From NCBI GenBank assembly GCA_036504075.1, contig DASXVX010000065.1, positions 11,773 through 75,772 of the forward strand: a stretch of DNA of 64,000 bases. Reading direction: 5' to 3'. Below the pieces are notes generated by a model, which was given only the letters and a program-made list of their open reading frames with translations, ran no database searches and was not told where the DNA came from. Made by a program: the position numbers and the translations under genes. Position 1 is the first letter of the stretch; each line of letters begins with the position of its first letter. This stretch comes from DASXVX01 sp036504075 (GTDB taxonomy: Bacteria; Bacillota; Sulfobacillia; Symbiobacteriales; Symbiobacteriaceae). This document shows, one piece after another, positions 34,180 to 42,572 of the stretch.

Positions 34180-34220
34180 GGCGGTGACCGCAGGATTTGC
34201 GGTCACCGCCGCAATTTTTT
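34180..34220 (+). terminator. Terminator after the ABC exporter
   Basis: Perfect 13-bp stem GGCGGTGACCGCA/TGCGGTCACCGCC with a GGATT loop, then GCAATTTTTT. Confidence 0.93.
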
Positions 34221-34228
34221 GTAATCGC

Positions 34229-34258
34229 TTGACGCACATCGAAACAGTCGCCTATACT
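34229..34258 (+). promoter_or_regulatory. Promoter of the TetR/ABC-2 operon
   Basis: TTGACG, 18 bases, TATACT (5 of 6 at each box). It starts right after the upstream terminator and 46 bases before the TetR start. Confidence 0.82.
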
Positions 34259-34270
34259 GTATCTATGTTG

Positions 34271-34288
34271 ATTGACATACAAGTCAAT
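34271..34288 (+). promoter_or_regulatory. Candidate TetR operator
   Basis: Perfect palindrome ATTGAC-N6-GTCAAT, 13 bases downstream of the -10 box, covering the expected early transcribed region. A TetR dimer bound here would block its own operon. The position supports autorepression; the protein-DNA match is inferred. Confidence 0.7.
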
Positions 34289-34303
34289 AGAAAGGTGATG
34301 AAT

Positions 34304-34903
34304 ATGCCCCCCAGGTCTGCGGACGAGAATCAGCGGATTCGGGAGGAGCGGCGGGAGCAGATTCTGAACGCCGGCGCCCAGGTATTCTCCCGCAAGGGGT
34401 TGGCGGCAACCAGAATCGCCGAGGTCGCCGCGGCGGCCGGGACCAGCCATGGGTTGGTCTACCACTACTTTAGCAGTAAGGAAGACCTCTTTGCCGCACT
34501 GGTGGAGCGGGCTCTGGGCGGGGCCATGTGGGTCGCCCAGGGTGCCCATGGCCAGCCCGGAACTCCCTGGGACCGGCTGCACTGGATGCTGTCCCTGATG
34601 CTCGGGGGAGTGCGGGAGCAGCCGGAGCTGTTCCTGGTGATGATCCAGGCGGTAACCAGCGACGCCGTGCCACAGCCTACGCGCGAGATGGCCATCAGGC
34701 AGGCCGCCGTCAGTCGGGAGGCCGTGGTGCGGCTGATTGCCGAAGGCCAGGCGGCCGGGCAGGTGGCGCCCGGCCGGCCGGAACAGTTCGCCATGATTCT
34801 GCTGGCGGCTATTCAAGGGCTCGCCATCGGGGCCGCGGCTGACCCCGGCCTGCTGCCGGCCTTTCCCGACGCCGGCGTTCTGCTCTCCATGTTCAAGCCT
34901 TAA
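34304..34903 (+). CDS. TetR family repressor of the ABC-2 exporter operon
   Basis: 199 residues. The N-terminal helix-turn-helix (REQILNAGAQVFSRKGLAATRIAEVAAAAGTSHGLVYHYFSSKEDLF) is textbook TetR; the remaining helical domain would bind a small molecule. ATG 34304 lies 6 bases after aaaggtg; ATG 34298 overlaps that site. It is the first gene of the operon it probably controls, with a palindromic operator just upstream, and the ATP-binding gene follows after 14 bases. The inducer is probably an exported toxic compound. Confidence 0.9.
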   Translation: MPPRSADENQRIREERREQILNAGAQVFSRKGLAATRIAEVAAAAGTSHGLVYHYFSSKEDLFAALVERALGGAMWVAQGAHGQPGTPWDRLHWMLSLMLGGVREQPELFLVMIQAVTSDAVPQPTREMAIRQAAVSREAVVRLIAEGQAAGQVAPGRPEQFAMILLAAIQGLAIGAAADPGLLPAFPDAGVLLSMFKP

Positions 34904-34917
34904 AGGGGGCCGGGGTC

Positions 34918-35850
34918 ATGCTGCAAGTCAAGAATCTGATCAAGCGCTTCGGTGACCGGGAAGTCGTCCACGGGGTCAGTTTTGCGGTCGGGAAGGGCGA
35001 ATCGTTCGGGCTGCTGGGTCCCAACGGCGCCGGCAAATCCACTACCATCGCCATGATCTGTGGGCTGCTGGTGCCCAACGCCGGCGAAATCTACGTCGGG
35101 GGCGTGAACATGCGGGAGAATCCCCGCGCCGCCAAGCGGCTCATGGGGGTCATTCCCCAGGACATTGCCCTGTACCCCGCACTGTCCGCCCGGGAGAACC
35201 TGAACTTTTGGGGCGCTCTGTACGGGCTTTACGGCAAGGAACTCCGGACTCGCGTCGACGCAGGTCTGGAGATCGTCGCCCTGGCCGACCGGCAGAAGGA
35301 GCGCATCGAGACGTTCTCCGGTGGCATGAAGCGCCGCATCAACATTGCAGCTTCCCTTCTGCACCAGCCCGCGCTGCTGATCATGGACGAGCCGACGGCC
35401 GGTGTCGATCCCCAGAGCCGTAACAACATCCTGGAGACCGTGAAGCGCCTGAACGCCGAACAGGGCCTGACCGTGGTCTACACCAGCCATTACATGGAGG
35501 AAGTGGAGTACCTCTGTGGTCGGCTGGCCATTCTCGACCACGGTCGGGTGATCGCCGGCGGCACGTTGGACGATGTCCGGCACCTTGTGGGGACTGATGT
35601 CACGGTTCGCCTCAAGGTAAGAGAGCCCGGGGAGAGCCTGGTCGCCGCGGTTGCCGCCGTCTCCGGCGTGCGCAGCGTGCAGCGTGAGAGCGACGCGGTG
35701 GTTGCCCTGGTTGACGAACCGGCGGAGGACCTGCCCGACCTGCTGGCGGCGGTCCGCGGCAGCGGGCAGAAGCTCCTGGGGGTGGAGGTCGAGGAGCCCA
35801 ACCTGGAGACGGTCTTTTTGCACCTTACGGGCCGGGCACTGCGCGACTAG
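34918..35850 (+). CDS. ABC transporter ATP-binding protein (drug-resistance, DrrA/CcmA type)
   Basis: 310 residues. Walker A is LLGPNGAGKSTT, the signature FSGGMKRRINIAA, Walker B LLIMDEPTAGVDP, and the H-loop YTSHYMEEVE. The C-terminal 90 residues (VTVRLKVREPGESLVAAVAAVSG...LGVEVEEPNLETVFLHLTGRALRD) are the DrrA-type extension. It energises the two ABC-2 permeases that follow. A gggggccggggtc site precedes the ATG. Confidence 0.92.
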   Translation: MLQVKNLIKRFGDREVVHGVSFAVGKGESFGLLGPNGAGKSTTIAMICGLLVPNAGEIYVGGVNMRENPRAAKRLMGVIPQDIALYPALSARENLNFWGALYGLYGKELRTRVDAGLEIVALADRQKERIETFSGGMKRRINIAASLLHQPALLIMDEPTAGVDPQSRNNILETVKRLNAEQGLTVVYTSHYMEEVEYLCGRLAILDHGRVIAGGTLDDVRHLVGTDVTVRLKVREPGESLVAAVAAVSGVRSVQRESDAVVALVDEPAEDLPDLLAAVRGSGQKLLGVEVEEPNLETVFLHLTGRALRD

Positions 35851-35863
35851 GAGGGGGAGCGAC

Positions 35864-37042
35864 ATGCGCAAGATTTTCCTGATTGCCGGGAACGGTCTGG
35901 TCCTGACGCTGCGGGACCGGACAGCCCTCCTGTTCGCACTGCTGATGCCGCTGATCCTGACAGCGATTCTGGGCACCGCCCTCCAGGGAACGATGGCCGG
36001 AGGGAAGATCAGTCCGGCGAGCGTGCTGGTGCTGAACCTGGATCAGGGCGCGCCTTTGTCTCCGTCCGCCGCACTTCCTGCCCTGCACTTCGGCGATATC
36101 CTGGCCGAAGACGTGCTGAACAGTGCGGAGGTCAGGCAGGTACTTACCGCCAGGGGTGTCTCCGACCTGGCCCTGGCCCGGGCCGATGTGGCTGCCGGAA
36201 GAGCCGCAGCCGCCATTTACATACCGGCGACCTTCACCGCCGACGCCCTGGCGGGCCGCAAGGCCGACGTGATTGTTTACACCGACCCCGGAAATCCCAC
36301 GCGCGGCGCCATGGCGACCCAGGTCGTCCGCGGCTTTACCGACGACCTGACTGCCCGCCTGCTGGACGCCCGTCTGGCCGGGCCGGAGGCTGTGCCCGGC
36401 GCCATGCGGGCCGTCGTGCCCGAGATTGCGGAGGTCGCTTCCGGGGCCAAGCCGGTGAGCGCCATGCAGTACTACGCCGCGGCCATGGCGCTGATGTTCG
36501 TGGTCACGACTGCCATACAGCGGGGCGGAAAGCTGCTGGAGGAGCGGGAGCGCGGCACGCTGCAGCGCATGTTGATCAGCCCTACCGGCAAGGGGGAGGT
36601 GGTTGGAGGTCAAATCCTGGGCACAGCGCTTCTGGCCCTGGCCCAGTGCTTCGTCCTCATGCTGGGCACGCGGCTGCTGTTCCGGGTGGACTGGGGACCC
36701 TGGGAGAACGCCATGCTGTTGGGCGCTGTGTTCGCCCTCGCCGCATCCGGCATTGGCGTGGCCACGGCAGCGGTGCTTAAAGATCGGCGGGCAGCCGACA
36801 TCGCTTCCGGTGCGCTCGGCAACCTGCTGGGCGTCCTCTCCGGCACGTTGGTTCCCCTGTATGCCTACCCGGACTCGTTCAAGTTGGTGGCCAAGTTCAC
36901 CCCAAACTACTGGGCGCTGCAAGGGTTCCTCGACCAGATGGCCGGCCTCGGCGGGGCCCGGGTATGGCTTCCGGCCGCCATTCTGGCAGCTACCGCCGCA
37001 ATGACAGGCGGTTTTGGCGCCTGGCGTCTGGCCACGAAGTAA
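35864..37042 (+). CDS. ABC-2 type permease, first subunit
   Basis: 392 residues with the ABC-2 (DrrB/YhgE-like) topology: one N-terminal helix (LLFALLMPLILTAILGTAL), a large external loop of about 200 residues with VLVLNLDQGAP, and five C-terminal helices starting at MQYYAAAMALMFVVTTAI. The conserved loop ERERGTLQRMLISP contacts the ATPase. The ATG at 35864 follows aggagggggagc. It pairs with the next permease to form a heterodimeric exporter. Confidence 0.88.
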   Translation: MRKIFLIAGNGLVLTLRDRTALLFALLMPLILTAILGTALQGTMAGGKISPASVLVLNLDQGAPLSPSAALPALHFGDILAEDVLNSAEVRQVLTARGVSDLALARADVAAGRAAAAIYIPATFTADALAGRKADVIVYTDPGNPTRGAMATQVVRGFTDDLTARLLDARLAGPEAVPGAMRAVVPEIAEVASGAKPVSAMQYYAAAMALMFVVTTAIQRGGKLLEERERGTLQRMLISPTGKGEVVGGQILGTALLALAQCFVLMLGTRLLFRVDWGPWENAMLLGAVFALAASGIGVATAAVLKDRRAADIASGALGNLLGVLSGTLVPLYAYPDSFKLVAKFTPNYWALQGFLDQMAGLGGARVWLPAAILAATAAMTGGFGAWRLATK

Positions 37043-37057
37043 CAGGGGGTGCGGAAA

Positions 37058-38218
37058 ATGCGGGCGATGTTCGCGATCGCACTGCTGCAAGTTCGGCTCG
37101 TGCTCAAGAACAAGGGGTATCTGATTCTGATGTTTGCCATGCCGCTGATTTTTACGGGGATCTTCGCCCTGACCATCGGCGGCAGCCGAGGCCCCGAACC
37201 GTTCCCGCTGGCCGTGGTCGACAACGACGGCAGCTTTGCGGCGCAGGAATTGATCGCAGCGCTCCGGACAGACGATTCGCTGAAGCTCCAGACCGTCGCG
37301 GGTGGTCAGGTGGATGTCCTGTTTGCCGACCACAAGGTGGCGGCGGGGTTGGTCATTTCCCGCGGCTTCGGGCAGGCGATTGAAGCCGGCGCCACGCCGC
37401 AGCTGCAGGTGATTACCGCTCCCGGCGGCAACCTGCACCTGTCCGTCCGGCCGGCCATTGCCCGTGCGGCGGCTGGCGTGGCCCAAAACTACCGCCTGGC
37501 TCTGCGCCTCGCCGGCGGCGCGGACCCGTCCGGAGTGCCGGCGGCCTACGCCAGGGTGCTGGCCGAGCGCCGGTCCATCGCCGTCGGGCAGGTGGCGACC
37601 ACCGAAGGCGGCGCCGCCGGGCGGGACGGCGCCGAGTTCCGGGAGCGGGCGCTGGGCCTCATCGTGATGTTCGTGATGATGGTGGTGCTGATGATGAGCG
37701 GCGTGATTCTGCAGGAGCGGCAAAGCGGCACGTGGGGGCGCATTCTGGGCTCGCCCATCGCCCGGATGCAGGTGCTGGGCGGCTACTTGTTGAGCTTCTT
37801 TCTCACCGGTCTGCTCCAGTTCACCGTGCTGGTGTGTGCCTCCGCCCTGCTGTTCAAGGTGTATTGGGGGCCGCTGCTTCCTCTGGCGGTCATGGCCGCG
37901 GCCGTCATTCTCTGTGCGGGCGGGTTGGGCCTCTTTCTGGCGGGCGTGGTGCGAACGCCGGAGCAGCAGCGCACCATCGGAATGCTGGTGGTGATCGCGA
38001 CCTCCTTGCTGGGTGGCGTCTACTGGCCTTTGGACCTGATGAGCAGCACCATGCAGAAGATCGGCCACCTGACCCCGCAGGCCTGGGCCATGGATGGCCT
38101 GCGTGAGGTGATGCTGAGGGGCGCCGACTGGGCGGGACTGGCTTTGCCGCTCGCCGTTCTCGTTGGCATGACGTTGGCGCTCACCGCGGCCGGCATCTCA
38201 CGCATTCGGTGGGAATGA
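37058..38218 (+). CDS. ABC-2 type permease, second subunit
   Basis: 386 residues, same topology as its neighbour: N-terminal helix (YLILMFAMPLIFTGIFALTI), external domain with LAVVDNDGSF, and C-terminal helices from LGLIVMFVMMVVLMMSGVIL with ERQSGTWGRILGSP and the late LGGVYWPLDLMSSTMQ motif common in this family. ATG 37058 follows agggggtgcgg by 8 bases; an in-frame GTG at 37049 overlaps that site. The 3' end runs into a 15-base tandem repeat that carries the stop codon. Confidence 0.87.
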   Translation: MRAMFAIALLQVRLVLKNKGYLILMFAMPLIFTGIFALTIGGSRGPEPFPLAVVDNDGSFAAQELIAALRTDDSLKLQTVAGGQVDVLFADHKVAAGLVISRGFGQAIEAGATPQLQVITAPGGNLHLSVRPAIARAAAGVAQNYRLALRLAGGADPSGVPAAYARVLAERRSIAVGQVATTEGGAAGRDGAEFRERALGLIVMFVMMVVLMMSGVILQERQSGTWGRILGSPIARMQVLGGYLLSFFLTGLLQFTVLVCASALLFKVYWGPLLPLAVMAAAVILCAGGLGLFLAGVVRTPEQQRTIGMLVVIATSLLGGVYWPLDLMSSTMQKIGHLTPQAWAMDGLREVMLRGADWAGLALPLAVLVGMTLALTAAGISRIRWE

Positions 38219-38253
38219 GGCGGGTGGGAATGAGGCGGGTGGGAATGAGGCGG
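38209..38253 (+). repeat. Three tandem 15-base repeats across the stop codon
   Basis: Three exact copies of gtgggaatgaggcgg. The stop TGA of the permease lies in the first copy and is repeated in frame in the others. They sit directly before the terminator. Confidence 0.9.
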
Positions 38254-38259
38254 GTGCGA

Positions 38260-38296
38260 AAAGAGCCCGGTCCACTTCACGTGGATCGGGCTCTTT
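38260..38296 (+). terminator. Terminator of the TetR/ABC-2 operon
   Basis: 16-bp stem AAAGAGCCCGGTCCAC/GTGGATCGGGCTCTTT with one G-U pair and a TTCAC loop. The A-rich and T-rich flanks mean it could work in both directions. Confidence 0.88.
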
Positions 38297-38378
38297 CTGC
38301 ATTCCAGGTTGCGTAACCCCCCTGTAACTGAGGAGCAACTACCACTTCGTATGATCAGCATGAGAAGAGGTGCGTTGC

Positions 38379-39395
38379 ATGGAAAATTCGCCTCACATCG
38401 GAGTCGTCGCCACCGGGGTCTACCTGCCGGAGGGGCGCCACACCGCCGAATACATCGCGAGCGAAAGCGGCGTGCCCGTCGACATCATCACGCAGAAGCT
38501 GGGCTTCCGGCAGAAGCGCGTGCCGGGGCCGGACGACGGGACCGCCGAAATGGGCATCCGGGCCGCCCGGATGGCGATTGGACGGGCCGGCATCGACCCG
38601 GCCGAGATCGACCTGGTGATCTACATCGGTGAGGAGTACAAGGAGTACCAGCTGTGGACGGCGGGCATCAAGACCGCCCACGCCGTCGGCGCCACCCGGG
38701 CCTGGGCCTTCGATGCGGCGCTCCGCTGCGGGACCTGGGTGCTGGGCATGAAGCTGGCCGAAGCACTCATGCGCGCCGACGACGACATCAACACCGTGCT
38801 GCTGGCCGGCGGCTATCGGAACGGGGACTTCATTCGCTACCAGAACCCCCGGGTCAGCTTCATGTACAACCTGGGGGCCGGCGGCGGCGCCATGCTGCTG
38901 AAGAAAAACTTCGGCCGGAACCGGGTGCTGGGCTCGGCGATTCTGGTGGACGGCTCGCTGTCCGAGACGGTTGCTGTGCGGGGTGGCGGGACCAGGGCCG
39001 GGTTTCGCAACCCGGATGAGGCGCTCTGGCAACTGGACGTGCTCGACCCGGCGACCATGAAGCAGCGGCTGAACGAAGTCTCCACTGCCAACTTTGTCGC
39101 CGTGGTGCGGCAGGCGTGTGCCAAAGGCGGCTACACCCCCGACCAGATCGGCTACCTGGCGATTCTGCACATGAAGCGGTCGATCCATGAGTCTCTCTTG
39201 GCGGAACTGGGACTCGGCCCGGAGCGGGCGATCTACCTGGAGGACTACGGCCACATCGGCCAGATCGACCAGATTCTCTCCATACACCTGGCCCTGGAGC
39301 GGGGCCTGATCAAGAACGGCGACCTCGTGGTGGGCGTCAGCGCCGGCGTCGGTTACGCCTGGGGCGCCACCGCCATCAAGTGGGGGGACGTGTAG
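38379..39395 (+). CDS. KAS III-like ketoacyl synthase (thiolase superfamily), first copy
   Basis: 338 residues of the condensing-enzyme fold. The N-terminus IGVVATGVYLPEGRHTAEYI and GPDDGTAEMGIRAARMAIGRAGIDPAEIDLVIY follow FabH/HMG-CoA synthase. Catalytic Cys117 lies in ALRCGTWVLG, a His264 in ILHMKRS, and where FabH has YGNTSA this protein reads YGHIGQ (His292). It lacks HQAN. The set Cys-His-His is like KAS I/II rather than the usual Cys-His-Asn. It probably joins or cleaves an acyl-CoA; substrate unknown. ATG 38379 lies 8 bases after agaagagg. It is 36% to 40% alike by eye to the second copy at 46 kb. Confidence 0.8.
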   Translation: MENSPHIGVVATGVYLPEGRHTAEYIASESGVPVDIITQKLGFRQKRVPGPDDGTAEMGIRAARMAIGRAGIDPAEIDLVIYIGEEYKEYQLWTAGIKTAHAVGATRAWAFDAALRCGTWVLGMKLAEALMRADDDINTVLLAGGYRNGDFIRYQNPRVSFMYNLGAGGGAMLLKKNFGRNRVLGSAILVDGSLSETVAVRGGGTRAGFRNPDEALWQLDVLDPATMKQRLNEVSTANFVAVVRQACAKGGYTPDQIGYLAILHMKRSIHESLLAELGLGPERAIYLEDYGHIGQIDQILSIHLALERGLIKNGDLVVGVSAGVGYAWGATAIKWGDV

Positions 39396-39396
39396 C

Positions 39397-40203
39397 ATGC
39401 CGGACCTGATTGCCAACGGCCTCACGCTTCATTACCAGTGGCAGGGCCGGGAAGACGGCCCGACGCTGGTCTTTGTGAACGGGCTCCTGACCGACCTGTC
39501 GTCGTGGAACGGCCACCTGCCGCACTTTACCGAGCGGTTCCACTGCCTGACATACGACTGCCGGGGCCAGGGCGGCTCGGACAAGCCGGACGACGGCCCC
39601 TACACGCCGGCCCTGCACGCTGCGGACCTGGCGGGTCTCCTGGACGAGCTAAACCTGAAGCAGGCCGCCCTCCTTGGCGTCTCCAGCGGCGGCTGCGTGG
39701 CGCTCCAGTACGCCGTCGACCATCCGGACCGGGTCAACGCCCTGGTGCTGGCCAACGTTTACGGCCGGGCCGACACCGTTATGAACGTAAAGCTGAACTC
39801 CTGGGACGCCGCCATGACCGCCGGCGGCGGGCCGCTCCGCTTCGACGTCTCCTCGCCCTGGATCTGGGGCGCGTCGTACCTGAACGCCAACTTCGCGGCG
39901 CTCAAACCCTGGCGGGAGAGAGGGACCACTTTGCCGGCCCACGCCGTGCACCACCTGATCCGCGGCAGCATGGAATTCGACGTGCTGGAGCAGGCGGCGA
40001 ATGTGACCTGCCCGACGCTGCTGATGACCGGCGACGAGGACGTGCTCACGCCGGTCAGCTACGCCCACGACTTGCAGCGGCGGATCGCGGGCAGCCGGAT
40101 TGCAATGTTGGAGCAGGCCGGGCACTGCATGTTCCTGGAGCGGACCACTCGGTTTTGTCAGGTTGCCTCTGAGTTCCTGAACGCTGTGCCCCTGGAGGGA
40201 TAG
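39397..40203 (+). CDS. Alpha/beta hydrolase in the acyl-metabolism cluster
   Basis: 268 residues. FVNGLLTDLSSW replaces the usual HG oxyanion motif by NG; LLGVSSGGCVA holds nucleophile Ser96; MTGDEDVLTP gives the acid and EQAGHCMFLE the His. This set is close to 3-oxoadipate enol-lactonase and related C-C or ester hydrolases. It starts one base after the condensing-enzyme stop, so the two are coupled. It could hydrolyse the product of that enzyme (thioester, lactone or diketone). Confidence 0.83.
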   Translation: MPDLIANGLTLHYQWQGREDGPTLVFVNGLLTDLSSWNGHLPHFTERFHCLTYDCRGQGGSDKPDDGPYTPALHAADLAGLLDELNLKQAALLGVSSGGCVALQYAVDHPDRVNALVLANVYGRADTVMNVKLNSWDAAMTAGGGPLRFDVSSPWIWGASYLNANFAALKPWRERGTTLPAHAVHHLIRGSMEFDVLEQAANVTCPTLLMTGDEDVLTPVSYAHDLQRRIAGSRIAMLEQAGHCMFLERTTRFCQVASEFLNAVPLEG

Positions 40204-40206
40204 GCC

Positions 40207-40446
40207 GTGACACAGCCTCCCCTGATCGCATCGTTCGTGGTGCGGCTTGTTCACGAGGCCGAGGCCGAGCCCGAAGTCGGGGCCCCGCCTGTAACCGGGG
40301 TCCAGACTGCTGGCGGGGAGACGCCCTGGCGGGTGACCGTCCGCCACGTGCAGTCCGGCCAGGAATTGCGCTTCCTGCGGCTGGAGGACGCGCTCCCGTT
40401 TATGGCTGCCTGCGCCCATCAGCCGGTATTTCGGGACAAGGAGTGA
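40207..40446 (+). CDS. Small hypothetical protein of the acyl-metabolism cluster
   Basis: 79 residues, GTG start 3 bases after the hydrolase stop. It has no signal peptide and no family I recognise. The sequence alternates strands (LIASFVVRLVHEAE, WRVTVRHVQSGQELRFLRLEDALPFM) and has the feel of a small beta-sheet protein that accompanies an enzyme. Codon use is like its neighbours. It sits 6 bases before the reductase, so it is part of the same transcript. Confidence 0.65.
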   Translation: MTQPPLIASFVVRLVHEAEAEPEVGAPPVTGVQTAGGETPWRVTVRHVQSGQELRFLRLEDALPFMAACAHQPVFRDKE

Positions 40447-40452
40447 GGACTT

Positions 40453-41181
40453 TTGGAGCTGGAACTGAACGGAAAAGTAGCGCTCGTCACCGGGGCCGCC
40501 CGCGGCCTGGGCCGGGCCATCGCCCTGGAACTGGCCGGTAGGGGCGCGCGGATCATCATCAACGACGTGCCGGCAATGGAAGCCGCAGCGGCCGGGACCG
40601 TCGCCGAACTGCCAGGCGCCCGATTCTATCCGGCCTTCGTCAACGACGAGGCCCAGGTCAACCAGATGGTAGCGGACATAGGTCCGGTGGACATCTTGGT
40701 CAACAACGCGGGCATCAACCGGGACGGCACGCTCAAGAAAGCCGCCAAGGCCGACTGGGACGCTGTCATCGATGTGAACCTGACCGGTCCGTTCCTTTGC
40801 ACGAAAGCCTTTGCGAACCCGATGCGGGAGCGGGGCTGGGGGCGGATCATCAACATCGCGTCGTACGTCGGGCGGACCGGCGTTTTCGGGACGCCCTACT
40901 ACGCGGCCTCCAAGGCCGGCCTGATCGGCTTTACACGGGAGGCCGCCGCCGAACTGGCCCGCAGGGGCGTGACCGTGAACGCCTTGGCGCCGGGCTACAT
41001 TGCGACCGAGATGATGCTCAAATACCCGCAGGAGCAGCAGGATGCCATTACCGCAAAAATTCCGGTGGGCTACTGGGCCAAGCCCGAGGATATCGCCTAC
41101 TGGGCCGGCGTGCTGGCTTCCCCGCGGGCGCACTACATGACGGGCGCGGTCCTCGACTGCAACGGCGGCTGGTACATGTGA
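40453..41181 (+). CDS. Short-chain dehydrogenase/reductase (3-oxoacyl reductase-like)
   Basis: 242 residues. The cofactor site VTGAARGLGRAIALELAGRGARIII, the NNAG motif and the catalytic YYAASKAG (Tyr-x3-Lys) are all present, as in FabG. VNVN-type helix contacts and the C-terminal MTGAVLDCNGGWYM end fit classical SDR. It would reduce a 3-oxoacyl compound or oxidise a hydroxyacyl compound with NAD(P). Start is TTG after gtgagga. It lies between the condensing-enzyme group and the importer. Confidence 0.88.
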   Translation: MELELNGKVALVTGAARGLGRAIALELAGRGARIIINDVPAMEAAAAGTVAELPGARFYPAFVNDEAQVNQMVADIGPVDILVNNAGINRDGTLKKAAKADWDAVIDVNLTGPFLCTKAFANPMRERGWGRIINIASYVGRTGVFGTPYYAASKAGLIGFTREAAAELARRGVTVNALAPGYIATEMMLKYPQEQQDAITAKIPVGYWAKPEDIAYWAGVLASPRAHYMTGAVLDCNGGWYM

Positions 41182-41269
41182 CTCCGTTCGCCAACTCCGG
41201 CCTACCAGGACACTGGCAACCGGGTTTTTGTAATCGTTCCACTTCACACATGGGGGAGGAGTTTCGCAG

Positions 41270-42514
41270 ATGCATGCCCGCAAAGTCTCCGCAATGCTTC
41301 TGGCCGCCTTGCTAGCCCTGACGGCGTTCCTGGCCGGCTGTGGCACCCAGACGCAGGCCCCGGCTCCGGCGACCGAGAAACAGCCCGCGGCGCCGAAGCC
41401 GCCCATCAAGGTCGCTGTGGTCACCTCACGCAGCGGCGCGTTTGAATCCTGGGGCACCCATGAACTCCGCGGCCTGGAGATCGGCATCGAGTTCGCCACC
41501 GGGGGCACCAACAAGGTCGCGGACCGGGAGATCCAAATCAAGGTCTATGACGACCAGGGCAAGCCGGAAGTCGGCAAGGCCATGGCGGAACAGGCGATCA
41601 CCGAGTGGAAGGCCGACATCATTCAGGGCGCCGTCTCCTCCGGTATCGCCACCCAGATGATTCCGGTGATCGACCAGTACAAGAAGATCTTCCTGGTGGA
41701 GCCCGCCGCCGCTGACAACATCACCGGCAAGGACTTCAGCAAGTACGTCTTCCGGACCGGCTCCAATACCAGCCAGGACGCCCTCGCGGGCGCCGTGGGC
41801 GCCACCAAGCTTGGCAAGCGCATTGCCCAGCTGGCGCCGGACTACCAGTGGGGCCACGACTCCGCCGACGCCTGGGCCAAGCTGATGAAGGCATCCGGCG
41901 CCGAGGTGCTGGACACCGTCTACGCCCCGCAGGACTGCACCGATTTCACCCCGTACTTCCAGAAAATCCTGGCCCTGAAGCCGGAGGTGCTGGTGGTCTC
42001 CTGGTCGGGCGCCGGCAGCGTGAAGCTGTTCCAGCAGGCGGGCGAGCAGGGCGTCTACCAGAAAGTGAAAGTGACCGGCGGCATCGCCGACTTCGCCTCC
42101 ATGAAGCAGATGGGCAAACAGGCCGCGGGCATGTCCGGCTTGGTCAAGTACTTCCACGCCCTGCCCAAGACCGAAGCCAACGACTTCCTGGTGAAGCGGC
42201 ACAAGGAGAAGTTTAACGGCGAACTGCCCGACCTCTTCACCGGCGGCGGCATGGCGGCCGGCATCGCGATCGTCGAAGGCCTGAAGAAGACGAACGGCGA
42301 CGCCGACGGCGACAAGCTGATTGCGGCGATGGAGGGCATGAGTTTCAAGGGACCCAAGGGCGACTATACCTTCCGCAAGGAAGACCATCAGGCGCTGCAG
42401 GTCATGTACGTAGTCGAACTGGCCATGAACCCCGGCTTCGACTTCCCGACGCCCAAGCTGATCAAGGAACTGAAGCCCGAAGAGACCGCTCCGCCCATCG
42501 CCAACAAGAAGTAA
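41270..42514 (+). CDS. Substrate-binding lipoprotein of a Liv-type ABC importer
   Basis: 414 residues. Lipobox AFLAGC with Cys24, a Pro/Ala-rich linker, then the periplasmic-binding-protein type 1 fold of LivJ/aromatic-acid binders (AVVTSRSGAFESWGTHELRGLEIGIEFATGG, IQGAVSSGIATQMIPVIDQYK, VVSWSGAGSVKLFQQAGEQG). The ATG follows a ggggaggagttt site. Proteins of this family bind branched-chain amino acids, amides, urea or aromatic and aliphatic acids. The acyl-activating genes around it favour a carboxylic acid. Confidence 0.88.
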   Translation: MHARKVSAMLLAALLALTAFLAGCGTQTQAPAPATEKQPAAPKPPIKVAVVTSRSGAFESWGTHELRGLEIGIEFATGGTNKVADREIQIKVYDDQGKPEVGKAMAEQAITEWKADIIQGAVSSGIATQMIPVIDQYKKIFLVEPAAADNITGKDFSKYVFRTGSNTSQDALAGAVGATKLGKRIAQLAPDYQWGHDSADAWAKLMKASGAEVLDTVYAPQDCTDFTPYFQKILALKPEVLVVSWSGAGSVKLFQQAGEQGVYQKVKVTGGIADFASMKQMGKQAAGMSGLVKYFHALPKTEANDFLVKRHKEKFNGELPDLFTGGGMAAGIAIVEGLKKTNGDADGDKLIAAMEGMSFKGPKGDYTFRKEDHQALQVMYVVELAMNPGFDFPTPKLIKELKPEETAPPIANKK

Positions 42515-42572
42515 TTCGCCTCGTCGGGGGAGGTGCAGAGGGGCGGGATCTCAGTCCCGCCCCTCAAGCTAC

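Noticed and set aside
38020..38361. Minus-strand frame with HPPHS repeats
   Set aside because: It reads the 15-base tandem repeat and the terminator; no start signal or homology.
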